Shown here: positions 1-7,206 of the stretch, piece after piece
Layout of the letters: every line of letters begins with the position of its first letter
How positions within the stretch are numbered: position 1 is the stretch's first letter
NCBI RefSeq assembly: GCF_030063135.1
Contig: NZ_JASISO010000019.1
Span: forward strand, 95,215 to 134,598
Direction of reading: 5' to 3'
Origin: Streptomyces sp. G-G2
GTDB taxonomy: Bacteria > Actinomycetota > Actinomycetes > Streptomycetales > Streptomycetaceae
DNA length: 39,384 nucleotides
The notes under the pieces: generated by a model
Database searches by the model: none
Seen by the model: only the letters and a program-made list of their open reading frames with translations
Told to the model about the DNA's origin: nothing
Made by a program: the position numbers and the translations under genes

Positions 1-1
1 C

Positions 2-103
2 TTCGGCATGCCGTACGGAGTCGACGTCACCCTCACCTGGCCCGGCGCGGCAGGTCCCGGGCCGACGTCGAGGTGGAGTGTCGTGCGGAGTCTGGAAAGA
101 TAG
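2..103 (+). CDS. C-terminal end of an unidentified protein (partial)
   Basis: The frame starting at base 2 stays open with strongly GC-biased third positions and stops at TAG 101-103. It gives about 33 residues beginning FGMPYGVDVTLTWP. The other two frames look less coding-like. I do not recognise the family from so short a tail. It reads in the same direction as fba, with about 70 bases between them that probably hold the fba promoter. Confidence 0.4.
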   Translation, partial: FGMPYGVDVTLTWPGAAGPGPTSRWSVVRSLER

Positions 104-176
104 CCCCGACGGCAACGTCGCCCCCAGGTCAGGGCCCGCAATAAGCACACTCCCCGCACATCCAAGGAGCGGACAG

Positions 177-1199
177 ATGCCCATCGCAACCCCCGAGGTC
201 TACAACGAGATGCTCGACCGGGCGAAGGCAGGCAAGTTTGCCTACCCGGCGATCAACGTGACCTCGACCCAGACCCTGCACGCTGCCCTGCGCGGCTTCG
301 CGGAGGCCGAGAGCGACGGCATCATCCAGATCTCCACCGGTGGTGCGGAGTTCCTGGGTGGCCAGTACAACAAGGACATGGTCACCGGCGCGGTCGCCCT
401 GGCCGAGTTCGCCCACATCGTGGCCGCGAAGTACGACATCACCGTCGCGCTGCACACGGACCACTGCCCCAAGGACAAGCTGGACGGTTACGTACGTCCG
501 CTCCTGGAGGTCTCCGCCGAGCGCGTGGCCCGTGGCCTGAACCCGCTGTTCCAGTCGCACATGTGGGACGGCTCCGCCGAGACCCTCGCGGACAACCTGG
601 CCATCGGCCAGGAACTGCTCGCCAAGGCCGCCGCCGCCAAGATCATCCTTGAGGTCGAGATCACCCCGACCGGTGGCGAGGAGGACGGCGTCAGCCACGA
701 GATCAACGACGAGCTGTACACGACCGTCGATGACGCGCTGCGCACCGCCGAGGCCCTGGGCCTGGGCGAGAAGGGCCGCTACCTGCTGGCCGCCTCCTTC
801 GGCAACGTCCACGGCGTCTACAAGCCGGGCAACGTCGTCCTGCGTCCCGAGCTGCTCAAGGACCTGCAGGCCGGTGTCGGCGAGAAGTACGGCACGTCCT
901 CGCCGTTCGACTTCGTCTTCCACGGCGGCTCCGGCTCCACCGCCGAGGAGATCGCCACCGCGCTGGAGAACGGCGTCGTGAAGATGAACCTCGACACCGA
1001 CACCCAGTACGCCTTCACCCGCCCGGTCGTGGAGCACATGTTCCGCAACTACGACGCGGTCCTGAAGGTCGACGGCGAGGTCGGCACCAAGTCGAAGTAC
1101 GACCCCCGCACCTGGGGCAAGGCCGCCGAGGCGGGCATGGCCGTGCGCGTCACCGAGGCGTGCGCGAACCTGCGCTCGACCGGCACCAAGCTCAAGTAG
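177..1199 (+). CDS. fba: Class II fructose-bisphosphate aldolase
   Basis: This cytoplasmic, zinc-dependent glycolytic and gluconeogenic enzyme splits fructose 1,6-bisphosphate into dihydroxyacetone phosphate (DHAP) and glyceraldehyde 3-phosphate. The 340-residue product has the usual class II length. It shows the catalytic and zinc motif HTDHCP (His93, Asp95, His96), the glycine-rich phosphate-binding stretch around HGGSGSTAEE, and KMNLDTDTQYAF near the C-terminus. ATG 177 was chosen because AAGGAG at 164-169 lies seven bases upstream; the frame is open further upstream without a better site. A strong hairpin follows the gene. Its product DHAP is the known co-substrate of AfsA-type enzymes, and an afsA gene converges on it. 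That may be coincidence, because fba is a core gene. Family assignment is certain. Confidence 0.97.
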   Translation: MPIATPEVYNEMLDRAKAGKFAYPAINVTSTQTLHAALRGFAEAESDGIIQISTGGAEFLGGQYNKDMVTGAVALAEFAHIVAAKYDITVALHTDHCPKDKLDGYVRPLLEVSAERVARGLNPLFQSHMWDGSAETLADNLAIGQELLAKAAAAKIILEVEITPTGGEEDGVSHEINDELYTTVDDALRTAEALGLGEKGRYLLAASFGNVHGVYKPGNVVLRPELLKDLQAGVGEKYGTSSPFDFVFHGGSGSTAEEIATALENGVVKMNLDTDTQYAFTRPVVEHMFRNYDAVLKVDGEVGTKSKYDPRTWGKAAEAGMAVRVTEACANLRSTGTKLK

Positions 1200-1248
1200 T
1201 GCCCGCTGGTGCCCGCTAGTCGGGCACCCGCTGGACCCGACCTACCCG

Positions 1249-1291
1249 AAGGGCCCGGACCGCCGTCACGTTCACGGCGGGCCGGGCCCTT
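1249..1291. terminator. Long hairpin between convergent fba and afsA
   Basis: AAGGGCCCGG (1249-1258) pairs with CCGGGCCCTT (1282-1291), and CCGCCGT (1260-1266) pairs with ACGGCGG (1274-1280). One mismatch interrupts this 17-bp stem and the loop is seven bases. It lies between two converging genes and should work in both directions. There is no long T run, as is common in Streptomyces terminators. Confidence 0.75.
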
Positions 1292-1330
1292 CGGCGCGGG
1301 TGCGCCGTCGCGGGTGCGCGCTCGCACTCG

Positions 1331-2488
1331 TCAGGGGGTCATCTCGAACGGCATGGCCCGCACCTGCCCGGTACCCACGACGGCGAGGAAGACCTCCTCG
1401 TCGTCCTGCGTCCCGGTGACCCGGACGGTGGCGGGGCCGGTCCGCACGGCGTGGATCCAGAGCGGCGTGCCGAACTCCGCGTACCGCTGGTAGGTGCTGA
1501 CCACTGACACCGGCATGACAGCGGGCGCCGGGGTCAGGGCCACCGCGGCCTGGCGGGCCGCCTCCAGCAGCACCATCCCCGGCAGGTGGTCGCCGGGGTG
1601 GTCGAAGAGCACCGGGTGCCGGGTGTCGTACCGCAGCTGCCAGGTGACCCCGGTGTCGGCCGGGGAGGTGGCGGCGAGCACCACGTCGAAGGGCGAGAAC
1701 CGGCCGACCTGAGCGGGCTGCAGGGGCGCCGAGGGCAGCGAGGGCAGGGGGCGGCGGCCCAACTGCTCGGCCCGCAGCCGCCGGTACACGGCCGGGGAGG
1801 TCACGGTGTAGCCGACGTCGCCGGTGGCGACCACGACACCTTCGTGCCGCATGACGACCTTGTACCGCAGCGCCTGGAGGTGCTTGCCGCGCATCCGGAT
1901 CTCGGAGCAGGTGACTTCGAGGTCGAGGGAGGCCGGGGTGTCCCCGATGACGAGGTTCTCGGGCACCGTGGTGTAGTCGAGTCCCCAGAGCAGGAACTGG
2001 TGGCCGAGCGGTACGCCGAAGCCCTCGTGGGCGATGTAGGAACCCACCTGGCGGATGGTCTCGCAGACCATCATCGGGTCGTAGTGCGTACCCGCGATCG
2101 GGGTGAAGAAGCTGTGTCCGCGGGGGAGCTGGGCGGTCACGTGGAACCGGTCCTCGGCCGGGCGGCACATGCCCGTGAGGAAGACCTCGGCGACGGCCGC
2201 GCGGTGCACGAGCTCTCTGGGCACGGTGCTCGTCAGCCGCTGCTCCGGCCCGTCCGGGACCGGGCAGACGCAGCCGGGCACGGCGGAGAGCCCGTCGGCC
2301 GGCACGGAGGACAACTCGCCGAGCGGCCGCGCGGTCGGGCCGCAGGGCAACTCGCCGAGCGGCACGGCGGTCGGCACGGCGGTCGGTCCGGAGGGCGGCA
2401 CGGCGGACGGCGCGGCGGGGAGTGCGGCGGAGGGCGCGGGGGAGGGAGGGGTGGCGAGGTCGCCCGTCGGTTCCAGGATCGTGATCAT
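1331..2488 (-). CDS. afsA: AfsA-family gamma-butyrolactone synthase
   Basis: AfsA enzymes condense a beta-ketoacyl-ACP with DHAP, the first committed step in making gamma-butyrolactone signals. The 385-residue product carries the two hot-dog-like repeats of the family: PRELVHRAAVAEVF, then MMVCETIRQVGSYIAHEGFG with VPLGHQFL, and later PGMVLLEAARQAAVAL near the C-terminus. The family is usually about 300 residues. The extra length is an N-terminal stretch of about 87 residues rich in Pro, Ala and Val, with repeats such as PTAVPTAVP and PLGEL. ATG 2488 is supported by AGAGGGA just upstream. The gene diverges from the HAD and SDR genes across about 400 bases with operator-like palindromes, so control by the nearby receptor is likely. 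The function is secure at family level; the exact signal molecule cannot be read. Confidence 0.92.
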   Translation of the reverse strand: MITILEPTGDLATPPSPAPSAALPAAPSAVPPSGPTAVPTAVPLGELPCGPTARPLGELSSVPADGLSAVPGCVCPVPDGPEQRLTSTVPRELVHRAAVAEVFLTGMCRPAEDRFHVTAQLPRGHSFFTPIAGTHYDPMMVCETIRQVGSYIAHEGFGVPLGHQFLLWGLDYTTVPENLVIGDTPASLDLEVTCSEIRMRGKHLQALRYKVVMRHEGVVVATGDVGYTVTSPAVYRRLRAEQLGRRPLPSLPSAPLQPAQVGRFSPFDVVLAATSPADTGVTWQLRYDTRHPVLFDHPGDHLPGMVLLEAARQAAVALTPAPAVMPVSVVSTYQRYAEFGTPLWIHAVRTGPATVRVTGTQDDEEVFLAVVGTGQVRAMPFEMTP

Positions 2489-2536
2489 GAAGTCCCTCTA
2501 GATCATGGCCGGAAGTCGATCGGGCTTGCCATCGCC

Positions 2537-2554
2537 AAGTACGTACTTCCGGGT
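2537..2554. promoter_or_regulatory. Candidate receptor operator upstream of afsA
   Basis: AAGTACGTACTT (2537-2548) is a perfect 12-bp palindrome about 50 bases before the afsA start. It runs directly into CCGGGT. The stretch ACTTCCGGGT (2545-2554) recurs exactly before the SARP gene at 5492-5501, and AAGTACGTAC recurs before the receptor gene at 4512-4521. This fits an autoregulatory element bound by the TetR-type receptor. The binding is inferred, not shown. Confidence 0.55.
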
Positions 2555-2728
2555 TTGGTTGACAGCCAGAGAATTACCCGATGATCACAGGTCTTGGGGG
2601 CCAGAAGTGACACACTCCACATGGCCGGATCTAGCGGAATTGATCAATCCACGCAAGGTTTTCGCAGTTCAGTGACGCGGGAACGATCTCTTTGTCACCC
2701 TCCGTCGAATTTCGGCCGGGCAAGTGAA

Positions 2729-2760
2729 ACCGGACAGTAGTCCGGTATCTTTTCCCGCAG
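2729..2760. promoter_or_regulatory. Candidate operator and promoter before the HAD gene
   Basis: ACCGGAC (2729-2735) and GTCCGGT (2740-2746) form a perfect inverted repeat with a four-base spacer, the size expected for a butyrolactone-receptor site. The following block TCCGGTATCTTTTCCCGCAG (2741-2760) closely resembles the region before the SARP gene (5495-5518). The rest of the 401-base divergent gap (2489-2889) is unusually AT-rich for this genome, includes a T7 run near 2784, and shows no convincing gene. Confidence 0.5.
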
Positions 2761-2889
2761 CAGCAACTGAACACCTCGGAGTATTTTTTTGGGGGCCGCC
2801 CGATGTGCCCGTGGCTGTAACTGTTCGGAGCGCGCCTGCCGCCCGCAGTGCCTGCCACCCCGTGCGGCCCCCGCCGTTGGGAGACACCG

Positions 2890-3603
2890 ATGCCCGCCCG
2901 CCACGCCGTCCGCCCGCTGGGGCACTTGCGGCTCGCCGCCGTCAACATCGACGGTGTCCTGCTCAACGACACCTTCAGCCCGGTGATCCATCAGTTCATC
3001 ACCAGCCGCGGCGGCACGTACGACGCGGACGTGGAGCGCTCGGTCTTCTCGCAGACCCGCACCGTCGCCGCCCGCGCGCTCGGCGCCGCGGCGGGCGTCG
3101 ACTGGTCCCCGGAGAAGGTGCTGGAGGTCTACTTCGAGGAGCGCGCGGCCCACCTGGCCCGCCATCCCCTCGCGGTGCTGCCCGGCGCCGAGCAGCTGCT
3201 GCACCGGCTGCGGGCCCTCGGTCTGCGGACCGTCTGCTACGGCGGCCTGGACAAGGACCACTTCGACACCTACCTCGGCCGCTACGCGCACCTCTTCGAC
3301 GAGCCGGGCTACGTCTGCACCAACGATTTCCGGCCAGGGATCCACGAGATCGCCGTCGACACCTTCGGCTTCGACTACGACCAGGTGGTCTTCATCGACG
3401 ACGTCGCCCGGGTCTCGGAGGCGGCCCGGGAGCTGCGCGTGCCGTTCATCGGCCACCCGAGCCCCTTCAAGTACGGCTTCCAGGCGGGCTTGATGCGCGA
3501 GGCGGGCGTACGGCACCTGGTCGGCTCCCTGGAGGAGATCGACGAGGAACTCCTGCGCACCCTCGACCACGAGGCCGCCGCGGACCGGGCCTGGGCCGCC
3601 TGA
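2890..3603 (+). CDS. HAD-like protein with Asn at the nucleophile position
   Basis: The 237-residue product resembles HAD hydrolases with an alpha-helical cap. Motif I reads AAVNIDGVLLND, so the usual first aspartate (nucleophile) is Asn19 while the second, Asp21, is kept. VVFIDDVARV near residue 165 is a clear motif IV with two aspartates. A threonine or serine typical of motif II is not obvious in CYGGLDK. ATG 2890 follows a GGGAG-like site; a 14-residue upstream extension is possible but less coding-like. HAD and SDR genes often accompany afsA genes, and butyrolactone synthesis needs a dephosphorylation step, so a role there is tempting. The missing nucleophile argues against ordinary phosphatase chemistry, so a binding or non-canonical role must be considered. 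Confidence 0.8.
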   Translation: MPARHAVRPLGHLRLAAVNIDGVLLNDTFSPVIHQFITSRGGTYDADVERSVFSQTRTVAARALGAAAGVDWSPEKVLEVYFEERAAHLARHPLAVLPGAEQLLHRLRALGLRTVCYGGLDKDHFDTYLGRYAHLFDEPGYVCTNDFRPGIHEIAVDTFGFDYDQVVFIDDVARVSEAARELRVPFIGHPSPFKYGFQAGLMREAGVRHLVGSLEEIDEELLRTLDHEAAADRAWAA

Positions 3604-3731
3604 CCGGTCCGCACCGCGCGTCCGTCCGGGCATCGGCCGGGCGGCGCGCATCCACTGTGAACGAGAACCACGAAGGTCGCGAGGACCGCGGGAACCGCGC
3701 AGGACGCGATGACCGCGAAAAGGAGAAGGCA

Positions 3732-4499
3732 ATGGCAGGGGAGCGGATGCTCGACGGCAAGGTCGCGTTGATCACGGGCGCCAGCAGCGGCATAGGCGCC
3801 GCCGCGGCCCGCGTGTTCGCCCGTGAGGGGGCCGCCCTGGTGCTGGCCGCGCGCCGCGAGGACCGGCTCAAGGAGCTGGCCGAGGAGTTGCGCGCCCAGG
3901 GCGCGCGCGTCGAGTACGCCGTCACCGACGTCACCCGTGCGGGGGACACCGCGGCGGCGGTCGATGTCGCGGTGCGCCGGTTCGGCCGGCTGGACTGCGC
4001 CTTCAACAACGCGGGTTGGGGGGTCGGCCGGACCCCGCTGCACGAGATGGGCGACGACCTGTACGAGCAGATCATGGAAGTGAACGTGCGCGGCACGTGG
4101 AACTGCCTGCGGGACGAGATCGCCGCCATGCTGAAGACCGGTGGCGGCGCGATCGTCAACAACAGCAGTGTCGGCGGCCTGCTGGCGACCCCGGTGGCCG
4201 CCCCGTACGTCGCCGCCAAGCACGCGGTGATCGGCTTCACCAAGGCCGCCGCCGCGGAGTACGCCGCCCAGGGCATCCGGGTCAACGCGGTGGCCCCGGG
4301 CACCACCCGGACCGAGGTGGTCGAGCAGTGGTTCGCCGCCGTACCCGGGGTCGAGGCGCAGCTCCACGCGGCAACGCCGCAGCCCCGTACGGCGGAACCC
4401 GCGGAAATAGCGGAGGCGGCCGTCTGGCTGTGCAGCGGGCGTGCCTCGTTCGTCACAGGGGTGACCATGCCTGTGGACGGCGGCTTCTCGATGGTGTGA
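3732..4499 (+). CDS. Short-chain dehydrogenase/reductase
   Basis: This 255-residue classical SDR has the cofactor motif TGASSGIG near residues 16-23, FNNAGWG (NNAG motif) near residue 93, the catalytic serine in NNSSVGG, and the YVAAK active-site Tyr/Lys near residues 157-161. AARRED after the second strand suggests NADPH preference. ATG 3732 has AAGGAG seven bases upstream. An in-frame GTG at 3657 would add a charged 25-residue leader, but no ribosome site precedes it. In butyrolactone clusters such reductases reduce a keto or butenolide intermediate. Its position between the HAD gene and the receptor supports that role, but the substrate is inferred. Confidence 0.9.
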   Translation: MAGERMLDGKVALITGASSGIGAAAARVFAREGAALVLAARREDRLKELAEELRAQGARVEYAVTDVTRAGDTAAAVDVAVRRFGRLDCAFNNAGWGVGRTPLHEMGDDLYEQIMEVNVRGTWNCLRDEIAAMLKTGGGAIVNNSSVGGLLATPVAAPYVAAKHAVIGFTKAAAAEYAAQGIRVNAVAPGTTRTEVVEQWFAAVPGVEAQLHAATPQPRTAEPAEIAEAAVWLCSGRASFVTGVTMPVDGGFSMV

Positions 4500-4511
4500 A
4501 GCTGTACTCCG

Positions 4512-4538
4512 AAGTACGTACCCCGGGGCATGTAATAC
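4512..4538. promoter_or_regulatory. Candidate receptor operator and -10 region
   Basis: AAGTACGTACCCCGGGG (4512-4528) shares its first ten bases with the palindrome before afsA. It is followed by TAATAC (4533-4538), a plausible -10 box. The operator would then lie in the promoter of the receptor gene, as expected for self-repression. Inferred from sequence similarity only. Confidence 0.45.
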
Positions 4539-4575
4539 CGGTGGAACGGGGGCATGGAGAGGGACAGAACGACTG

Positions 4576-5361
4576 ATGAGGACTGAACGACCCCAGGTGA
4601 AGCAGGACCGCGCCGTGCGGACGCGCCAGGCGATCCTGGAAGCGGCCGCGGTGGTCTTCGAGGACCGGGGCTACGACGCCGCGAAACTGACCGACATCGT
4701 CAAGATCGCCAGAGTCACCAAGGGCGCCCTGTACTTCCACTTCGATTCGAAGGAGGACCTGGCGCAGGCGGTCATCGAAGCGCAGGTGAACATCGAACCC
4801 GCCTACACCCCGCAGGAATTCAGGGCGCAGCAGTTCGTCGACATCGGCATGATCTTCTCGCACCGGCTCCAGCACGACGTGCTGATGCGCGGCAGCGCCC
4901 GGCTCACGCTGGAGCAGAACGGCCGTTCCCTGGACCGGACGGCGCCCTACCAGGGGTGGATCGACCTGCACACCGAGCTGATGACAGAGGCGAAAACCCG
5001 TGGTGAGCTGCTCTCGCACGTGGATCCGCTGCAGCCGTCCCGCCTGATCGTGGGATCGTTCGCCGGGCTCAACGTCATGTCGCAGATCCTCGGGCTCACC
5101 CTCGACGAGGAGGTGTCGGCGCTCTACACGAGCGTGATGCCGAGCCTCGTCGTGTCGGCCGTGGCGATCCGGCTCGACACCGCACCGGGCCGTGGCGGCC
5201 GGGCGCTGCACGGCCCCCAGGGGGCCCACCTGTGCGACTGCGCGGGGCTGCGGCGGTTCCCGGGCGGCGCGGCGCCGGGCGAGTCCGACCGGGGCCCGGA
5301 GGCGGGACGCCCGGCGGCCGGACGCCCGCGGGCGGGCGGTCCCGCGGCCGAGGTCGCCTGA
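4576..5361 (+). CDS. TetR-type gamma-butyrolactone receptor
   Basis: This is a DNA-binding repressor of the ArpA/ScbR/FarA type, released from its operators by a butyrolactone. The N-terminus (residues 15-60) has the characteristic helix-turn-helix: RTRQAILEAAAVVFEDRGY, then VTKGALYFHFDSKEDLAQAV. The ligand-binding half contains a tryptophan in YQGWIDL, at the place where the family keeps its signal-binding Trp. At 261 residues it is longer than many relatives. The extra part is a C-terminal tail rich in Gly, Arg, Pro and Ala after about residue 195. Its place between the synthesis genes and the SARP, with a matching motif before its own start, suggests that it controls afsA, itself and the SARP. 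Family assignment is strong; ligand and targets are inferred. Confidence 0.92.
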   Translation: MRTERPQVKQDRAVRTRQAILEAAAVVFEDRGYDAAKLTDIVKIARVTKGALYFHFDSKEDLAQAVIEAQVNIEPAYTPQEFRAQQFVDIGMIFSHRLQHDVLMRGSARLTLEQNGRSLDRTAPYQGWIDLHTELMTEAKTRGELLSHVDPLQPSRLIVGSFAGLNVMSQILGLTLDEEVSALYTSVMPSLVVSAVAIRLDTAPGRGGRALHGPQGAHLCDCAGLRRFPGGAAPGESDRGPEAGRPAAGRPRAGGPAAEVA

Positions 5362-5400
5362 GCGGGCGGCCCCGGGGGGCCGCTGCGCGAGCTTCTTCCA

Positions 5401-5436
5401 CCGGCCTTCCCCGTCGTCGTCGACGGGGAAGGCCGG
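5401..5436 (+). terminator. Perfect 16-bp hairpin after the receptor gene
   Basis: CCGGCCTTCCCCGTCG (5401-5416) pairs perfectly with bases 5421-5436 around a TCGT loop and is followed by TTTCTT. This is a textbook factor-independent terminator and separates the receptor transcript from the SARP. Confidence 0.9.
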
Positions 5437-5491
5437 TTTCTTGTGCCCGGGGTCACGCCGTTGATGCGTCCAAGCCATTCCCTTAAAAAAA

Positions 5492-5518
5492 ACTTCCGGG
5501 TATTATTTTTTCCCACAG
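5492..5518. promoter_or_regulatory. Candidate receptor operator before the SARP gene
   Basis: ACTTCCGGGT (5492-5501) is identical to a block upstream of afsA. It is followed by ATTA and then TTTTTTCCCACAG, like the TTTTCCCGCAG before the HAD gene. Runs of A and T make it a likely promoter in this GC-rich sequence. Control of the SARP by the butyrolactone receptor is a reasonable inference. Confidence 0.5.
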
Positions 5519-5571
5519 GGTCGGATGGACGTCGTGTCGACCGTGTCGCGTCGTGCTCTGGGGAGGGATTC

Positions 5572-6339
5572 ATGGACATCGAGGTACTCGGCGGGCTCCG
5601 TGCCCTGGAGAACGGTGTGCCGGTGGTCCCCGTGGCGCAGCCCGCCCGGCAGGTCTTCGCCGTACTCGCCGCCTACGCCGACCAGATGGTCCCCACCAGC
5701 GTCCTCACCGCAGAGCTCTCGGAGCTCTCGGAACACGGTTCGGCGGGCGGCCCGGCGGGCGGCCCGGTGGGTGATCCCGCGGGTGAACTGGCCCGCTCGG
5801 TCCTGCTGACCTCGGTGCGCCAGATCCGTGAACTGCTCGCCGGAGCTGCCGACTCCGCCGGGCGGCGCACCCCCGAGACCGTGCTGGTCTCGCTGCCCGG
5901 CGGATTCTTACTCGACACCGGGGGCGGCCGCAGCGACCAGCACGAGTTCGCCCGCGAGACCGGTGCGGGCTACCGGGCCATGGCGCGCGGGGAGTTCGCC
6001 GTGGCCGCCCGGCGACTGCGCGGCGCGCTGCGGCTGTGGCGTGGGCCCGCCTTCGAGGGGATCCATGCGGGGCCGAGGCTGGCCGCGCGGATCGCGGACC
6101 TGGAATCGACCCGGATCTCCGCACTGAGGCAGTGGGTGGAGGCCGAGCTGACGCTGGGCCGCCACCAGGAGTTCCGGGCCGAATTGCGTGCCGTCGTGGC
6201 TGGAAAGTCTCCCGAAACATACCGAATGCTCGCGGAATCACTCGGTTCGGATCTGGGGAGCGGTCCCGGCGACATCGGCCGGGCCCTGCGCCGGGTGCTG
6301 CTGGGCGGCCCCGGGCCGCTCGTTCGAGTGGCCGCCTGA
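5572..6339 (+). CDS. SARP-family transcriptional activator
   Basis: SARPs activate antibiotic gene clusters. The 255-residue product has the usual short-SARP layout: a winged-helix DNA-binding N-terminus starting MDIEVLGGLRALENG, then a bacterial transcriptional activation domain (GAGYRAMARGEFAVAARRLRGALRLWRG and following helices to about residue 230). ATG 5572 follows GGGAGGGA. A repetitive Gly/Pro/Ala insert (GGPAGGPVGDPAG) sits near residue 62, inside the DNA-binding domain. Codon 113 (5908-5910) is TTA, the rare leucine codon read by the bldA tRNA in Streptomyces, so translation may be tied to development. It lies directly after the receptor gene with a shared operator-like block. The target cluster is not evident inside this window. 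Confidence 0.88.
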   Translation: MDIEVLGGLRALENGVPVVPVAQPARQVFAVLAAYADQMVPTSVLTAELSELSEHGSAGGPAGGPVGDPAGELARSVLLTSVRQIRELLAGAADSAGRRTPETVLVSLPGGFLLDTGGGRSDQHEFARETGAGYRAMARGEFAVAARRLRGALRLWRGPAFEGIHAGPRLAARIADLESTRISALRQWVEAELTLGRHQEFRAELRAVVAGKSPETYRMLAESLGSDLGSGPGDIGRALRRVLLGGPGPLVRVAA

Positions 6340-6485
6340 GCTGGGGTTTCCGGAGCCTGTGCCGACAGCGCGTCGGCAGGGTGCCGACGCCGGTTCGGAT
6401 ATTTCGTACGCCGGAGTCTTTTTCTTTTCTCTCGTCAGAGCCATCATCATTCCGATGGGTATGTTTCTCTTCAGAAAGTGTCACC

Positions 6486-6581
6486 ATGAACCACCTCAGC
6501 GCCGCCCGTGCCCTCCGTGCCCTCCGTGTCCGCCGTGCCGTCAGTACCCGCCCGTCCGCGGGTGACACGGGATGGGGGTGA
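6486..6581 (+). CDS. Possible 31-residue basic peptide
   Basis: ATG 6486 opens a 31-codon frame beginning MNHLSAARALRALRVRR and ending TGA at 6579-6581. It overlaps the start of the next gene by ten bases. Third positions are mostly C or G. The DNA contains short direct repeats of CCTCCGTG type. A weak AGAAAG lies upstream, and the preceding 90 bases are AT-rich and promoter-like. The peptide is basic and has no recognisable family. It could be a leader peptide coupling translation to the downstream gene, or a chance frame. Confidence 0.3.
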   Translation: MNHLSAARALRALRVRRAVSTRPSAGDTGWG

Positions 6582-7150
6582 CCCCACCCCCGCTGATCGT
6601 GGTCGTGCACGCGGGCAGGGCGTGTGCACGGGCCTTCGTGGCGCGCGACGGCGCCGCGGAGGCCGGTGCGCGCAGCCTGCTGGTCGCGGCGGGGGAGCTG
6701 GACGAGGCGAAGTGGGAGCTGCTGGCCGAGGCCGACGGCATCCTCTTCGGCGCGCCGCTCCCGCTGCCGGAGGCGCTCGCGCGCGGCGGCTGGCGGGGGA
6801 AGCCCGCCGCCGGTTTCGTGAGCCCCGAGGTGTCCGCGGAGGGGGGTTCCGCGGGGCGGCTGCGGGAACTGGCCGCGGCGGCCGAGACCCTGGGTATGTG
6901 CTGGATCGGGCCGGAGGCCTCGCCGGCCCGGTTCACCGGGTCCGGGTTCCGGCCGTGCTCGCGTCCGGTCCCGCGCCAGGCCTCGCGTCCGGACCTGGGC
7001 GCGTCTTCCGTTCCGGGTGCCGTCTTCCGTTTCGGGGGGGACGTGGACGCGGCCCTGGACTCGGTGCGCCGACTGGGTGCCCGCATGGCACGCAGGGCCC
7101 GGCTGGCCAGGGCGGCGACGGCTTCGCTGCCCGGCGGCGGCCTGAGTTGA
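6572..7150 (+). CDS. Degenerate flavodoxin-like (WrbA/FMN-reductase type) protein
   Basis: The 192-residue product fits a flavodoxin-like fold: beta strand LIVVVHAG, then EADGILFGAPLPLPEAL, which matches the ADAIIFGTPT region of WrbA-type quinone reductases, then KPAAGFVSPEVSAEGG and ETLGMCWIGPEA, at the places of the later FMN loops. The first loop (HAGRACARAF) does not match a normal FMN phosphate loop, and the region from about residue 130 to 155 looks unrelated. FMN binding is therefore doubtful. Start ATG 6572 overlaps the preceding small frame; a GTG at 6578 is an alternative. It follows the SARP gene in the same direction and may be a target of it. Fold moderate, function unknown. Confidence 0.55.
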   Translation: MGVTPPPLIVVVHAGRACARAFVARDGAAEAGARSLLVAAGELDEAKWELLAEADGILFGAPLPLPEALARGGWRGKPAAGFVSPEVSAEGGSAGRLRELAAAAETLGMCWIGPEASPARFTGSGFRPCSRPVPRQASRPDLGASSVPGAVFRFGGDVDAALDSVRRLGARMARRARLARAATASLPGGGLS

Positions 7151-7174
7151 CACACGGCCCGGCCCGGCCGTGTG
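7151..7174 (+). terminator. Hairpin after the flavodoxin-like gene
   Basis: CACACGGCC (7151-7159) and GGCCGTGTG (7166-7174) form a perfect 9-bp stem with a six-base loop immediately after the stop codon. There is no T tail. It may end transcription or protect the upstream message. Confidence 0.5.
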
Positions 7175-7206
7175 CGGCGGGCTCCGGCGCCCCACACTCG
7201 CTGGAT

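Noticed and set aside
2559..2590. TTGACA at 2559-2564 as the promoter of the HAD gene
   Set aside because: No good -10 box at the right distance, and it would give a leader of about 300 bases; the AT-rich block at 2741-2790 is more likely.
3657..3731. GTG start adding 25 charged residues to the SDR
   Set aside because: No ribosome site before it, whereas ATG 3732 has AAGGAG; SDRs do not have such a leader.
6455..6565. Cys-Pro-rich 36-codon frame overlapping the candidate micropeptide
   Set aside because: Third positions do not show coding bias; the CP repeats come from the CCTCCGTG-type DNA repeat read in another frame.
5705..7195. Long minus-strand frame opposite the SARP and flavodoxin-like genes
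   Set aside because: Low-complexity composition, no family motif, and third-position bias favours the plus strand.
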